In this document: piece after piece, positions 30,888 through 40,482 of the stretch
Layout: every line of letters starts with the position of its first letter
Numbering within the stretch: position 1 is the stretch's first letter
NCBI GenBank assembly: GCA_003490145.1
Contig: QULQ01000001.1
Location: forward strand, 248,001-312,000
Length of the DNA stretch: 64,000 bases
Direction: 5' to 3'
Source: Lachnospiraceae bacterium OM04-12BH
Lineage (GTDB): Bacteria; Bacillota; Clostridia; Lachnospirales; Lachnospiraceae
The notes under the pieces: generated by a model
The model's database searches: none
What the model was told of the DNA's origin: nothing
Seen by the model: only the letters and a program-made list of their open reading frames with translations
Made by a program: the position numbers and the translations under genes

Positions 30888-32788
30888 GTCACGATCCTCT
30901 TAAATTTCTTTTCAATTTCATATTTGCTCATGGTAATGATCGTTGGTCTGCCATGTGGACAATGATAAGGGTTTTCCAGCGTCAGCAGTTCATCGATCAG
31001 TGTTTCCATTTCTTTTCTGTCCATGGAATTATTTCCCTTTACTGCAGACTTGCAGGCCATGGATGCCAGCTTCTGAAGGATCACATCTGGTTCTCCCCTA
31101 GCAGGCACTTCAGAAAGCTCATCCAGAACCTGGAAGAACAGTTCCTTTTCATCACAGCCATAAAGGTCTGTCGGCACACTTCTGATGGCATAGGCACCAG
31201 TTCCGAATTCTTCGGCTTCAAAACCCATCTTTTCAAAGTATTCCCGGTATTGTCTGAACACAATTTCTTCTTTGCCGGAAAGATTTAAGATGACCGGAGG
31301 ACTTAAAAGCTGGGAAGCTGCCTGCTTTTCCTTAAGCTGCTTTACCAGCCGTTCGTATTTTACTTTTTCGTGAGCCGCATGCTGGTCAATGATCAGGAGC
31401 TTATCCCGGTATTCCATCAGCCAGTAGGTATCAAAGATCTGCCCGAGGATCTTATATTCATCCCTAGCCTCTCTTGTCAGGATCTTTTCTTCGAACAGAT
31501 TCATCTGTACTGGTTTTTCTACAAAAATATGGTCAGCAGCCTTGATTACATTGGATCGGATTTCACTATTGACTAAAGGAGTCCCGATTTTATGTGCAGC
31601 TGCACCTAGTACTGCACTGGTCAATTTGCGATCCGCCCGGTCAACCGGAGCACCTTGCCCTGTTTCTGGACCTGTAAGGTAAGTCTTTTTTTCCTCCTGT
31701 ACCAGATTTTCAATCCGTCTGGTTTCGAAGGGCTCCGGTGTCTTTACCTTCTGCGGTGCTTCTTCTTTTTCCTCTGTCAGAAGAACCTTTGGTATCATCT
31801 CCAGCTCGTGCAGTCTTTTCTTTATATTCTCCGAAAGAAAGGCAAACATTTCATTCCCGCGCTGGATCCTGATCTGCATTTTGGAGGGATGCACATTCAC
31901 ATCAATCTCCTTTGGATCTATGGAAATGTGCAGCACGGCAAAAGGAAACTTATGCTGCATCACATACTGTCTGTAGCCTTCTTCCAGTGCCTTGGACAAC
32001 AGATCATCCCTTACAAATCTTCCATTCACAAAGAACAGCTCATAGGCTCTGCTGGAACGGTTGATCTCCGGCTTTCCAATGTAGCCGCTGATATGGCAGA
32101 GATCTCCTTCTTCTTCAAACGGGATCACACTATCTGCCATTTCCCTTCCATAGATCCGGTAGATCACTTCCTTCAGATCCCCGTTTCCGGAAGTGTGGAA
32201 TCTGACAGCACCGCCATTTACAAATTTAAAGGAAATATCCGGTCTGGACATCGCAATGTGCTCTATCAGATCTGATACATAGCCGCCTTCTGTTTTGGGC
32301 TGCTTCATAAATTTCCGTCTCGCCGGTGTATTATAAAACAGATTATGCACAAGGAATGTTGTTCCTTTCGGAGCCCCGATCTCTTCCACGTCCTCTTCCA
32401 TGCCGCCTGCAATGGCATACCGGATGCCGGTCAGCTCTTTCTCTGTTTTGGTGATTGCTTCTACCTGTGCCACTGCAGCGATACTGGAAAGTGCTTCGCC
32501 GCGGAAGCCAAGACTTTCTACGAAGCTTAAGTCATCTATGGTACTGATCTTGCTGGTAGCATGACGGAGAAACGCCCGTTTAATCTGCGATTTATCAATG
32601 CCGCAGCCATTATCCGTTACCCGGATCAGGGACAGTCCGCCGTCTTTGATCTCGACAGTAACTGCGTCTGCTCCGGCATCTATGGCATTCTCCACAAGCT
32701 CCTTTACCACACTGGCAGGCCGCTCAACAACTTCTCCTGCCGCAATCTGATCAATTGTGCTCTGACTTAAAAGATGAATTTCAGGCAT
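30884..32788 (-). CDS. mutL: DNA mismatch repair protein MutL (endonuclease type)
   Basis: A 634-aa protein that couples MutS to strand removal. The N-terminal GHKL ATPase has ELVENAIDAGA, DNGCGID and GFRGEALSSIAAVAQVE. A Pro/Glu-rich linker (about 335-430) follows. The C-terminal domain holds the endonuclease motif DQHAAHEKVKYE beginning at D468, plus ACKSAVKGN and CPHGRPT, which complete the metal site. This matches nicking MutL of species lacking MutH. It overlaps miaA and lies 15 bp after mutS. Confidence 0.97.
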   Translation of the reverse strand: MPEIHLLSQSTIDQIAAGEVVERPASVVKELVENAIDAGADAVTVEIKDGGLSLIRVTDNGCGIDKSQIKRAFLRHATSKISTIDDLSFVESLGFRGEALSSIAAVAQVEAITKTEKELTGIRYAIAGGMEEDVEEIGAPKGTTFLVHNLFYNTPARRKFMKQPKTEGGYVSDLIEHIAMSRPDISFKFVNGGAVRFHTSGNGDLKEVIYRIYGREMADSVIPFEEEGDLCHISGYIGKPEINRSSRAYELFFVNGRFVRDDLLSKALEEGYRQYVMQHKFPFAVLHISIDPKEIDVNVHPSKMQIRIQRGNEMFAFLSENIKKRLHELEMIPKVLLTEEKEEAPQKVKTPEPFETRRIENLVQEEKKTYLTGPETGQGAPVDRADRKLTSAVLGAAAHKIGTPLVNSEIRSNVIKAADHIFVEKPVQMNLFEEKILTREARDEYKILGQIFDTYWLMEYRDKLLIIDQHAAHEKVKYERLVKQLKEKQAASQLLSPPVILNLSGKEEIVFRQYREYFEKMGFEAEEFGTGAYAIRSVPTDLYGCDEKELFFQVLDELSEVPARGEPDVILQKLASMACKSAVKGNNSMDRKEMETLIDELLTLENPYHCPHGRPTIITMSKYEIEKKFKRIVT

Positions 32789-32803
32789 ACAGACCTCCCT
32801 TTT

Positions 32804-35455
32804 TTACAGCTGCCATCTGTTGTTCAGTTTATTCTGTAATTTATACAACGTATTCAGTGCATCCAGAGGTGTTAAGGTGGAAATATCAATTTCCTTCAGC
32901 TCCTTTATCACATCCTCATCCTTCACGGTATCAAACAGGGACATCTGGGACAGATCCACTTCATCATACTTGACGGGTTTATGTCTGCTCTCCTTCTGAT
33001 CCACAGTGATGCTTTGCACTTTTTCCAGAATATCATTGTCAGAAAGCTGTCTTGCAATCTCTTTTGCCCTGTCAATGACCATATCCGGAACACCTGCCAG
33101 TTTGGCTACCTGGATACCGTAGCTTCTGTCAGCACCACCCTTTATGATCTTGCGCAGGAATACAATGTCATCTCCTTTTTCCTTAACAGCAATACAATAG
33201 TTGGTGACATTATTCATCTTGCCCTCCAGCTCTGTCAGCTCATGATAATGGGTGGCAAACAGTGTTTTGGCTCCAAGAAGCTTTTTATTGCTGATATGTT
33301 CGATCACTGCCCATGCAATGGATAGTCCGTCAAAGGTAGAAGTTCCCCTTCCAATCTCATCCAGTACAAGCAGGCTGTCTTTTGTTGCATTGCGAAGAAT
33401 ATTCGCAACCTCGTTCATCTCTACCATAAAGGTACTCTGCCCGCTTGCAAGATCGTCTGAAGCCCCGACTCTTGTAAATATCCTGTCCACGATACCGATA
33501 TTAGCACTGTCAGCCGGTACAAAGCAGCCAATCTGCGCCATTAGGACGATCAGTGCTGTCTGGCGCATATAGGTAGACTTACCGGCCATATTGGGACCGG
33601 TGATCACAGCTACACAATTCTTGTGATTGTCAAGGAAGGTATCATTAGCGATAAACATATCACCGTCTGTCATCTGTTCCACAACCGGATGTCGTCCTGC
33701 CCGGATCTGGATCACACCTTTTTCATTGATAGCGGGCCTGACATAATGATTCCGCTCAGCCACAATGGAAAATGACGCATATACATCAAGCATGGCGATC
33801 GCCTTGGCCGTTTTCTGGATTCTCAGGATCTCTCCTGCTATGGTATCCCTGACACGGCAGAACAGATCGTATTCCATGGCCGTCAGTTTATCTTCTGCAT
33901 TCAGGATAGTATCTTCCAGCTCTTTCAGCTTCTGATTGGTATAACGCTCGGCACTAGCCAGTGTCTGCTTCCTGATATAATCTGCAGGCACCAGATCCTG
34001 ATAGGAATTGGTCACTTCAAAATAATAGCCGAATACCTTGTTGTATTTGATCTTCAGATTTTTGATCCCTGTCCGGTTCCGGTCTTCTTCCTCAAGCCGT
34101 GCCAGCCAGTTTTTCCCCTCTGTTTTGGCATGACGCAGGGTATCTACATTTTCATCAAAGCCTTCTTTGATAATATCACCTTCCCTGATGGAAATGGGCG
34201 GCTCCTCAATGATCGCGCTGTCGATCAGATTACAGATATCCGTCAGCGGATCAATGTCCTGACCAATCTCCGGCAGAAGACCTGTTTCGAAATCATTCAG
34301 GATTGTCTTGATATGCGGCAGCATCTTCAGGGAATTGCCAAAGGCGATAAGATCCCTGGGGTTTGCTGTTTTAAAGCTAACCTTTCCAAGCAGACGCTCA
34401 AGATCATAGACTGGATTTAAATATTCACGGATCTCATCCCTGAGCATGGGCTTCTTTGAAAGTGCTTCTACTGTATCCAGTCTTTTCTCAATGGAAGCCT
34501 TATCGATCAGAGGCTGTTCCACATACTGGCGCATACATCTGGCTCCCATAGCTGTTTTTGTCTTATCAAGCACCCAGAGAAGAGAGCCTCTCTTCTGTTT
34601 TTCCCGTAAGGTCTCTGTAAGCTCCAGATTCCTTCTGGTAGCACTGTCAAGAAGCATATAACGGCTTGTCAGATACGGATATAAATGGGTAAAATGGGAA
34701 AGATCATTCTTCTGTGTATCATAAAGATACTGCATCAGCGCTCCGGCTGCGATCAGCCCGGACGGAAAATCCTCGACTCCCATCCCCTTCAGTGTACTGA
34801 CATGGAAATGCTTCATCATGCATTTCTTGCAGCGGTCTTCGTCATAATAATGGGAATCCAGTGTATTACAGATAATACCAAGTCTTCCTTTCAGATCATC
34901 AATATTGACCCCACTGACAAGAAACGCATCATTACAGATAATCTCACTTGGTACGTATTTATTGATCTCATCCAGAAGCTTCCGGTTGTCCTCCACCTCT
35001 GTCAGGTAATAATCACCCGTTGTCACATCAGCTACGGAAATTCCACTTTTGCCCTGAAAATAGGCTATACTCATGAGATAATTATTCTTACCTGCATCCA
35101 TAGCCTGAATATCCATATTGGTACCGGGTGTGACGATCCTTACCACTTCACGCTTTACGATTCCTTTGGCAAGCTTCGGATCCTCTACCTGTTCACAGAT
35201 TGCCACCTTGTAGCCCTTCTGGATCAGCTTGTTCAGATATCCTTCTACCGCATGGTAGGGAATCCCGCACATGGGTGCTCTCTCTTCCTGTCCGCAGCTT
35301 TTGCCGGTCAGGGTAATTTCCAGCTCTCTGGATGCTGTCAGGGCATCCTCATAAAACATTTCATAAAAGTCACCCAATCTGTAAAAAAGGATGCAGTCCT
35401 GATAATCCTTTTTTGTTTCCAGGTACTGTTTCATCATAGGTGTTACTTCAGCCAT
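32804..35455 (-). CDS. mutS: DNA mismatch recognition ATPase MutS
   Basis: An 883-aa protein that binds mispaired bases and recruits MutL. The mismatch-binding domain has YRLGDFYEMFYEDA with the Phe-X-Glu contact near residue 31. Connector, lever and clamp domains follow. The ATPase domain has Walker A GPNMAGKSTYMRQ, LVLDEIGRGTSTFDG and FATHYHEL. The C terminus has the helix-turn-helix that drives dimerization. It lies between miaB and mutL, the frequent miaB-mutS-mutL-miaA cluster of Firmicutes. Confidence 0.98.
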   Translation of the reverse strand: MAEVTPMMKQYLETKKDYQDCILFYRLGDFYEMFYEDALTASRELEITLTGKSCGQEERAPMCGIPYHAVEGYLNKLIQKGYKVAICEQVEDPKLAKGIVKREVVRIVTPGTNMDIQAMDAGKNNYLMSIAYFQGKSGISVADVTTGDYYLTEVEDNRKLLDEINKYVPSEIICNDAFLVSGVNIDDLKGRLGIICNTLDSHYYDEDRCKKCMMKHFHVSTLKGMGVEDFPSGLIAAGALMQYLYDTQKNDLSHFTHLYPYLTSRYMLLDSATRRNLELTETLREKQKRGSLLWVLDKTKTAMGARCMRQYVEQPLIDKASIEKRLDTVEALSKKPMLRDEIREYLNPVYDLERLLGKVSFKTANPRDLIAFGNSLKMLPHIKTILNDFETGLLPEIGQDIDPLTDICNLIDSAIIEEPPISIREGDIIKEGFDENVDTLRHAKTEGKNWLARLEEEDRNRTGIKNLKIKYNKVFGYYFEVTNSYQDLVPADYIRKQTLASAERYTNQKLKELEDTILNAEDKLTAMEYDLFCRVRDTIAGEILRIQKTAKAIAMLDVYASFSIVAERNHYVRPAINEKGVIQIRAGRHPVVEQMTDGDMFIANDTFLDNHKNCVAVITGPNMAGKSTYMRQTALIVLMAQIGCFVPADSANIGIVDRIFTRVGASDDLASGQSTFMVEMNEVANILRNATKDSLLVLDEIGRGTSTFDGLSIAWAVIEHISNKKLLGAKTLFATHYHELTELEGKMNNVTNYCIAVKEKGDDIVFLRKIIKGGADRSYGIQVAKLAGVPDMVIDRAKEIARQLSDNDILEKVQSITVDQKESRHKPVKYDEVDLSQMSLFDTVKDEDVIKELKEIDISTLTPLDALNTLYKLQNKLNNRWQL

Positions 35456-35473
35456 TTGTTCACCATCCGATTT

Positions 35474-36913
35474 CTATACTCGTTCTCCCAGATAATAAAA
35501 TCCGTGACATTCCTTCAGGCAGACTGGTACGATCTGTCCGATCAGATCCTTTTCTCCTTTGAAATGCACGATCATATTGTTTGACAGTCTTCCTGTCAGA
35601 AGCTCCGGATCCTGGTCATTCACATCCTCCACAAGAGCAGAATGTGTCTGTCCCTGCAGAAGTGCCGCCCGTTTCTTTGCAGTCTGCTGTACGGTTTCCA
35701 GTACTCTTGCAAAATTTTCCTTTACTTCCTCTTCCGGCACCTGTTCCATTGCTGCAGCAGGTGTTCCTGTCCTCTTGGAATAAATAAAGGTAAACGCATT
35801 GTCATATTGTACTTTATTGATCACATCAATTGTTTCATCCACATCTGCCCTGGTTTCCCCCGGGAAACCTACGATAATATCTGTGGTGATCGCCATATCC
35901 GGTATCTCCCTCCGGATCTTTTCTGCCAGTGCCAGATACTGTTCTTTGGTATACCGGCGGTTCATCTTCGTCAGGATCTCTGTAGAGCCTGACTGCAGAG
36001 GCAGATGCAGATGCCGGCAGATCTTTTTTGATTCCTTCATCACTTGAATCAGTTCATCTGAAAGATCCTTTGGATGGGAAGTCATGAATCTGATTCTCTC
36101 AATGCCGTCGATTTTTTCCACCTCCCGAAGAAGCTGCGCAAAGGTAATGGGCATATCCAGATTTTTTCCATAGGAATTGACATTCTGTCCAAGGAGCATG
36201 ATCTCCTTCACCCCATCCTCGGAAAGCTTCTCAATTTCCCTGAGGATATCCTTCGGGTTCCTGCTTCTTTCCCTGCCTCTTACATAAGGTACGATACAGT
36301 AGCTGCAGAAATTATTGCATCCAAACATGATATTAATTCCGGATTTGAAAGGATATTTTCTTTCTACAGGAAGATCTTCCACGATCTGGTCAGTATCCTT
36401 CCAGATATCCACGATCATGCCATCTGACTCAAACATGGCTGTCAGAAGCTCTGCAAATTTATAGATATTGTGGGTTCCAAAGATCAGATCCACAAAGCGG
36501 TAGCTTTTCCTGATCTTTTCAATCACTGCCGGTTCCTGCATCATGCAGCCGCACAGAGCAATCTTCATATGAGGATTTTTCTTTTTCAGTCCATTCAGAT
36601 AGCCAAGTCTTCCATAGACTCTCTGATTGGCATTGTCCCTGACGGTACATGTATTGTAAATAACGAAATCAGCCTCTTCCTTCTCTACCAGTTCATAGCC
36701 CACCTTTTCCAGGATACCGGAAAGCTTCTCAGAATCCCTTGCATTCATCTGGCACCCGAAGGTAACTACACAGCAGGTCGGTTTTCTGCCAAGCTTTTCT
36801 GAAAGCTCCTGCACATAACCGGCTGCCTTTTCCATGAAGGCGATCTGTCTTTCTGTTTCCCTGGCACCATCTATCTTTTCTGTTATCTGTGTAATTGTTT
36901 TCTGTTCTGTCAT
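35474..36913 (-). CDS. miaB: tRNA-2-methylthio-N6-dimethylallyladenosine synthase MiaB
   Basis: A 479-aa radical-SAM methylthiotransferase that acts on i6A37 of tRNA after MiaA. The N-terminal MTTase domain has the cysteines in TFGCQMNARDSEK, YNTCTVRDNA and ALCGCMMQEPA. The radical-SAM motif is MFGCNNFCSYCIVPYVRGRE, and the C terminus is a TRAM RNA-binding domain ending LKECHGFYYLGERV. It is encoded just upstream of mutS, 18 bp away. Confidence 0.97.
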   Translation of the reverse strand: MTEQKTITQITEKIDGARETERQIAFMEKAAGYVQELSEKLGRKPTCCVVTFGCQMNARDSEKLSGILEKVGYELVEKEEADFVIYNTCTVRDNANQRVYGRLGYLNGLKKKNPHMKIALCGCMMQEPAVIEKIRKSYRFVDLIFGTHNIYKFAELLTAMFESDGMIVDIWKDTDQIVEDLPVERKYPFKSGINIMFGCNNFCSYCIVPYVRGRERSRNPKDILREIEKLSEDGVKEIMLLGQNVNSYGKNLDMPITFAQLLREVEKIDGIERIRFMTSHPKDLSDELIQVMKESKKICRHLHLPLQSGSTEILTKMNRRYTKEQYLALAEKIRREIPDMAITTDIIVGFPGETRADVDETIDVINKVQYDNAFTFIYSKRTGTPAAAMEQVPEEEVKENFARVLETVQQTAKKRAALLQGQTHSALVEDVNDQDPELLTGRLSNNMIVHFKGEKDLIGQIVPVCLKECHGFYYLGERV

Positions 36914-36966
36914 GTCAGTCTCTCATTCTGTATTTATTATTTTTCAGACCTCTGGAAGCTACCTTG

Positions 36967-37392
36967 TTATTTTCTTTCAAGGAACAGCTTCCTGGAAATA
37001 AAATTGTATACCATAACAATACCGGTTGCCACCACAGAACTGATGGATACCATCAGGCCATCTGTAATCATATCCTGCAGGAAAGCGCTGTGATCATAGA
37101 TCACGTCAATGCAGAGATACATCACGATCTCATTGATCAGAAGCCCAAAAGCAGACAGGATCAGAAATATAGTGAATTCCTTCTTCTTGTCCATTTCCTT
37201 TTTATCAGTAAATACAAATTTGATACTGAGGATATAATTGACGATTGCTGAAACTACAAATCCAAGGAACTTGGATACCAGATAATGGATACCAAACCAG
37301 TTATAAAATCCACTGGTGATTCCAAAATCGATCAGGAAGCAAATAAATCCCACTATGCCAAATTTCAGGATCTGTTCTATCAGTTTTTTCAT
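36967..37392 (-). CDS. GtrA-family membrane protein
   Basis: A 141-aa protein with four membrane helices. Typical GtrA features are GIVGFICFLIDFGITSGFYNWFG at the start and a polar DKKEMDKKKEF loop in the middle. GtrA proteins are thought to flip or help move bactoprenol-linked sugars used to decorate surface polymers. No glycosyltransferase gene is adjacent, so the partner is unknown. An extended -10 box (37492-37500) upstream would give a leader of about 90 nt. Confidence 0.85.
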   Translation of the reverse strand: MKKLIEQILKFGIVGFICFLIDFGITSGFYNWFGIHYLVSKFLGFVVSAIVNYILSIKFVFTDKKEMDKKKEFTIFLILSAFGLLINEIVMYLCIDVIYDHSAFLQDMITDGLMVSISSVVATGIVMVYNFISRKLFLERK

Positions 37393-37491
37393 TGTTTTTC
37401 AAAATTTCCTTTCTTTTCATTTCCTGCTGGATGATCTGTGACATGCTTTAGCTGTTCACAACAAAATGCCATGTTAAAAGGCACACAGGCT

Positions 37492-37500
37492 ATTATAACA
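37492..37500 (-). promoter_or_regulatory. Extended -10 promoter of the gtrA-like gene
   Basis: On the minus strand TGTTATAAT forms a perfect extended -10 element; no good -35 hexamer is seen. It lies about 100 bp upstream of the gtrA-like ATG at 37392, in a gap otherwise free of genes. Confidence 0.45.
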
Positions 37501-37558
37501 TGACATTTTATATTTGAGACATATTATTTTTGCATTTATTTGATGCTTTTTCTTATTT

Positions 37559-37819
37559 TCAGTTTGAAGAATTCTCACAGCCGCAGGATGACTGGCTCTG
37601 GAATGAGATAAAGTTCCTGGTTGTATCACTGCAGGAAGAAGATTCTCTCCGCTCCGCTTCACAGCCACAGGAAGATCTTCTGCCGGAAGAACAACTGCTA
37701 CCATTACCGTTTCCGTTACTGTTGTTTCCACTTCCCTGACAAGGTCTGTTTCCGGTTTTAGATGGACACTGGTTATTCTGGAAGCAGCAAAGTAATAATA
37801 AAATAATAAGACAATCCAT
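37559..37819 (-). CDS. Short Cys-, Ser-, Gly- and Asn-rich hydrophobic-leader protein
   Basis: An 86-aa protein. It starts with MDCLIILLLLCCF, a hydrophobic leader too short for a normal signal peptide, and continues with a low-complexity stretch rich in Gly, Asn and Ser, with eleven cysteines in total, several as C or CxC (SSCGCE occurs twice). AAAGGAG precedes the ATG at 37819 by about 9 nt; an upstream open frame overlaps the DUF5662 gene and lacks a site. Lachnospiraceae carry similar short Cys-rich proteins, some annotated as chorion class high-cysteine proteins (from memory). Possible roles are a spore-coat or metal-binding peptide; none can be shown. Confidence 0.6.
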   Translation of the reverse strand: MDCLIILLLLCCFQNNQCPSKTGNRPCQGSGNNSNGNGNGSSCSSGRRSSCGCEAERRESSSCSDTTRNFISFQSQSSCGCENSSN

Positions 37820-37880
37820 ATTTTTCCGCTCCTTTATTTTATACTGTATCCTATGCAGTAAAGGAGCAAAGAGTGAGCCA

Positions 37881-38420
37881 TCAACGTTTCTTATGAAAAA
37901 TTTCTTTGCGGATATAGGAAAAAGTTTCCTTTTCTCCCTTCTGTGCCAGCATGGTGAGCAGCTTTTCAAGAAGGGCTTTGGTTTCAGGGTGCATCATTGC
38001 ATTTGCCTTTCCCTTACTGAAATAGGCAAGGGGATCTCCGTCCGTATAACTGCTTCCGTGATAGGTCTTGCAGGCTGCGATCCGGTCCATAAGCATTTCC
38101 ACAACATATTTATCAGGCATTCTGGCTGGCGTCATACCTCCCTTGATATCAGAAGCACTGTAATCGATCCAATATTCATAATGATGCTTGTTTCGTCCCT
38201 TATGGTGCAGCCATGCACTGGAATAGCCGACAGCTTCTCTCTCTGCATTATTGGGACTTCTGTCACCCTGATAATATCTGGCTCCCACCAGAAATTCTGC
38301 CGGACTGTATTTGGACATATCATGAAGAAGCCCCTGCCCGTAAAGGCCGACTTTAAAGCATCCCTGCATGACCAGTATCTTATGATGGGTTATGGTTTTA
38401 AAGTGGGAAAAGGCTTTCAT
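37881..38420 (-). CDS. DUF5662-family protein
   Basis: A 179-aa cytoplasmic protein of the DUF5662 family. Histidine- and aspartate-rich motifs are conserved: ITHHKILVMQGC (about 10-21), LLHDMSKYSPAEF (31-43) and HHKGRNKHHYEYW (72-84). The HD and HH pairs resemble a metal-dependent phosphohydrolase (HD-type) arrangement, but the reaction is not known. It follows the GH13 protein by a 4-bp ATGA overlap, and both are probably on the same message. Confidence 0.8.
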   Translation of the reverse strand: MKAFSHFKTITHHKILVMQGCFKVGLYGQGLLHDMSKYSPAEFLVGARYYQGDRSPNNAEREAVGYSSAWLHHKGRNKHHYEYWIDYSASDIKGGMTPARMPDKYVVEMLMDRIAACKTYHGSSYTDGDPLAYFSKGKANAMMHPETKALLEKLLTMLAQKGEKETFSYIRKEIFHKKR

Positions 38421-40342
38421 ACATTCTCCTTCTGACTGACATACACAGCAATGCTTCTTCCGGGTATCACAATCTTATTTTCCGCTTTTTCCCCAGAAGA
38501 ATCTTCTTTTTCTGCAGCCTCATTTTTTCCCACAGAGTCATCAGAAACCGGTCTCATAATTTCTTCAGACCAGAGAACCGGGACAAATTTTTCACCCTTT
38601 GGCAGCTTTGGAAGTGCCAGCTCATGCTCTATCCAGTGCATATTATACGCAATATAGATAGATGGTTCATCCTGTTTTTCAGCATAATTTCCACAAAGCA
38701 TAATACCGATCATACGGCTGATATAGGACAGATCCGGTCTCCAGGCTTCTGTCCCGTGGTAAGAAATATCCGGGTAGCCGCAACCAAGCGTATCAAGTAT
38801 TTTTAATTCCTTCTGGCTGTGCAGAATGGAGTGTTCCTTTCGGAAACGTATCAGTGCCTTCGTAAAGCCAAGGATCTCATCCTGAAGCTTTCCGGTCTTC
38901 CACTTTATATAGCCGGTATCATTGTCCTGACAGTAAGCATTGTTATTTCCATATCTGGTATTGCCAAATTCATCTCCACTGAACAGATATGGTACCCCCT
39001 GGGAAAGAAATAAGAAGGCAAGAGCATTTTTTATCTGCTTCTTTCGAAGCTCCAGAACCGATTTCTTACGACACTCTCCTTCAAAGCCGCAGTTCCAGGA
39101 ATAGTTATGGTCAGTACCATCACGGTTGTATTCTCCATTTGCTTCATTGTGCTTCCGGTCATAGGAAACCATGTCATACAGGGAAAATCCGTCATAATCT
39201 GCCAGATAATTAACAACAGCACAGTCTCTTGGATTATTCCGCTGGTCAAAGATCACCTGTCCGACCAGATTCTCATCCCCCTTCAGGAATCTGCGCATAT
39301 CATTCCTGTAATTACCGTTATCAGCTGCAAGATTTCGGTAATAAGGTATCTTATCACCATAGATCTCTTCTAACGGGAAATAACTGCTTCTGATCTTGGT
39401 TTCCTGCAGAACTGGTTCTTTGGCAATGATCAGATACGGGATCTGAAAACCACTGAGGCGCACACCATCAATATGATACTCAATGACCCAGTATTTCAGT
39501 ATATCCAGAATCACAGACTGATTCATTTCTGGTGGAAAATAAAACTGCATCATAACCTCTATGCCATTTGCATGCAGCTCCTTTACCATATTTTTGAAGG
39601 AAACCTCAGGATCCCCACCGGCACTGTAAGAAGCCTTAGGTGCAAAATAAAATCCCTCCTGATATCCCCAGCAGTTCAATCTTACCTTCTCCTTAAAGGC
39701 TTCCGGAAGATTTTTTACTTCCCTTGCGATTTCTTCTTTAACCGGTTTATCACTGGCAGCTCCGGAAGCCGGGTAGATACACTCATCATATTCATAGCAG
39801 GGCATCAGTTCTACTGCCGTAATACCAAGTCCGTTCAGATAGGAGGCTTTTTCTGCAACGCCTTCATAGGTTCCCCTGTTTTTCACATGGGAACTCTTAT
39901 GCATGGTAAACGCCCTGACGTTCAGGCCATAGATCACGCTGTTGCTGTACGGGATCAGGAGTGGTTCATCCTCACCCCAGTCAAATTCCTTATAAGTAAG
40001 AGAACCCCGAGTTTTTCTTTTGGCAGTCAGGCCATGTCCGAATTTCGACAATCCGTTGACCTTTCTGGCAAATGCATCTGTATATACAGTATTTTTATGA
40101 TAATAATTGTACTCCAGATAAGGGAATTCTCCGGAAACAGCTTCTACCATAATACCACAAAGAGATCCTCTTTTTCCTTCTTTCTGAAAGGGGATCTTTT
40201 TCTGTTCTCCATTTTCTGCATATAAAATCAGGCCGCTGTTCCCATCATCCAAAACTTCCTCTGCAAAAGAGAATCCATTCTTAATGGGATATACGCCCTG
40301 CTTTGTCGGTTTAAAATATGTGATTTTCAAATTTTTATTCAT
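38417..40342 (-). CDS. Isoamylase/GlgX-like GH13 protein lacking catalytic residues (predicted pseudoenzyme)
   Basis: A 641-aa protein aligned by eye with glycogen-debranching enzymes. It has an N-terminal beta-sandwich (to about 140), the (beta/alpha)8 barrel (about 145-540) and a C-terminal beta domain. Expected GH13 residues are replaced. Region II is DGVRLSG where the nucleophile Asp is Ser297. Region III has SSYFP where AEPWD carries the acid Glu, now Ser320. Region I has QFYFPPE instead of DVVYNH. Region IV has Tyr383-Asp384 in place of His-Asp. The overall fold looks intact, so it may bind glycogen or act as a regulator rather than hydrolyse. The start ATG at 40342 lies right behind a promoter; see the adjacent entry. 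Confidence 0.85.
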   Translation of the reverse strand: MNKNLKITYFKPTKQGVYPIKNGFSFAEEVLDDGNSGLILYAENGEQKKIPFQKEGKRGSLCGIMVEAVSGEFPYLEYNYYHKNTVYTDAFARKVNGLSKFGHGLTAKRKTRGSLTYKEFDWGEDEPLLIPYSNSVIYGLNVRAFTMHKSSHVKNRGTYEGVAEKASYLNGLGITAVELMPCYEYDECIYPASGAASDKPVKEEIAREVKNLPEAFKEKVRLNCWGYQEGFYFAPKASYSAGGDPEVSFKNMVKELHANGIEVMMQFYFPPEMNQSVILDILKYWVIEYHIDGVRLSGFQIPYLIIAKEPVLQETKIRSSYFPLEEIYGDKIPYYRNLAADNGNYRNDMRRFLKGDENLVGQVIFDQRNNPRDCAVVNYLADYDGFSLYDMVSYDRKHNEANGEYNRDGTDHNYSWNCGFEGECRKKSVLELRKKQIKNALAFLFLSQGVPYLFSGDEFGNTRYGNNNAYCQDNDTGYIKWKTGKLQDEILGFTKALIRFRKEHSILHSQKELKILDTLGCGYPDISYHGTEAWRPDLSYISRMIGIMLCGNYAEKQDEPSIYIAYNMHWIEHELALPKLPKGEKFVPVLWSEEIMRPVSDDSVGKNEAAEKEDSSGEKAENKIVIPGRSIAVYVSQKENV

Positions 40343-40383
40343 GGATTTATTATAGCATGAAGTCGTAAAAGGGGCAATAAAGC
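40343..40383 (-). promoter_or_regulatory. Promoter giving a probably leaderless GH13 mRNA
   Basis: On the minus strand TTGCCC, a 17-bp spacer and TGcTATAAT (extended -10) are followed by only AAATCC before the ATG at 40342. Transcription would start at or within a base or two of the ATG, leaving no room for a ribosome binding site, and none is seen. The alternative is an upstream start that overlaps this promoter and also lacks a site. Confidence 0.5.
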
Positions 40384-40482
40384 CTTTTAAAAGAAAACAG
40401 TTGTATCTCATCCTGTTATTCTGTACAATAGAGGCGGTAACCAATAACATACAGAAGCTGAAGCTTCAGAATGGAAGGAAAA

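Noticed and set aside
34685..35584. A 299-codon open frame opposite mutS
   Set aside because: Same composition bias, no ribosome binding site and no recognisable domain; mutS explains the DNA.
39473..40225. A 250-codon open frame opposite the GH13 gene
   Set aside because: No ribosome binding site or motif; the GH13 fold on the other strand is clear over the whole span.
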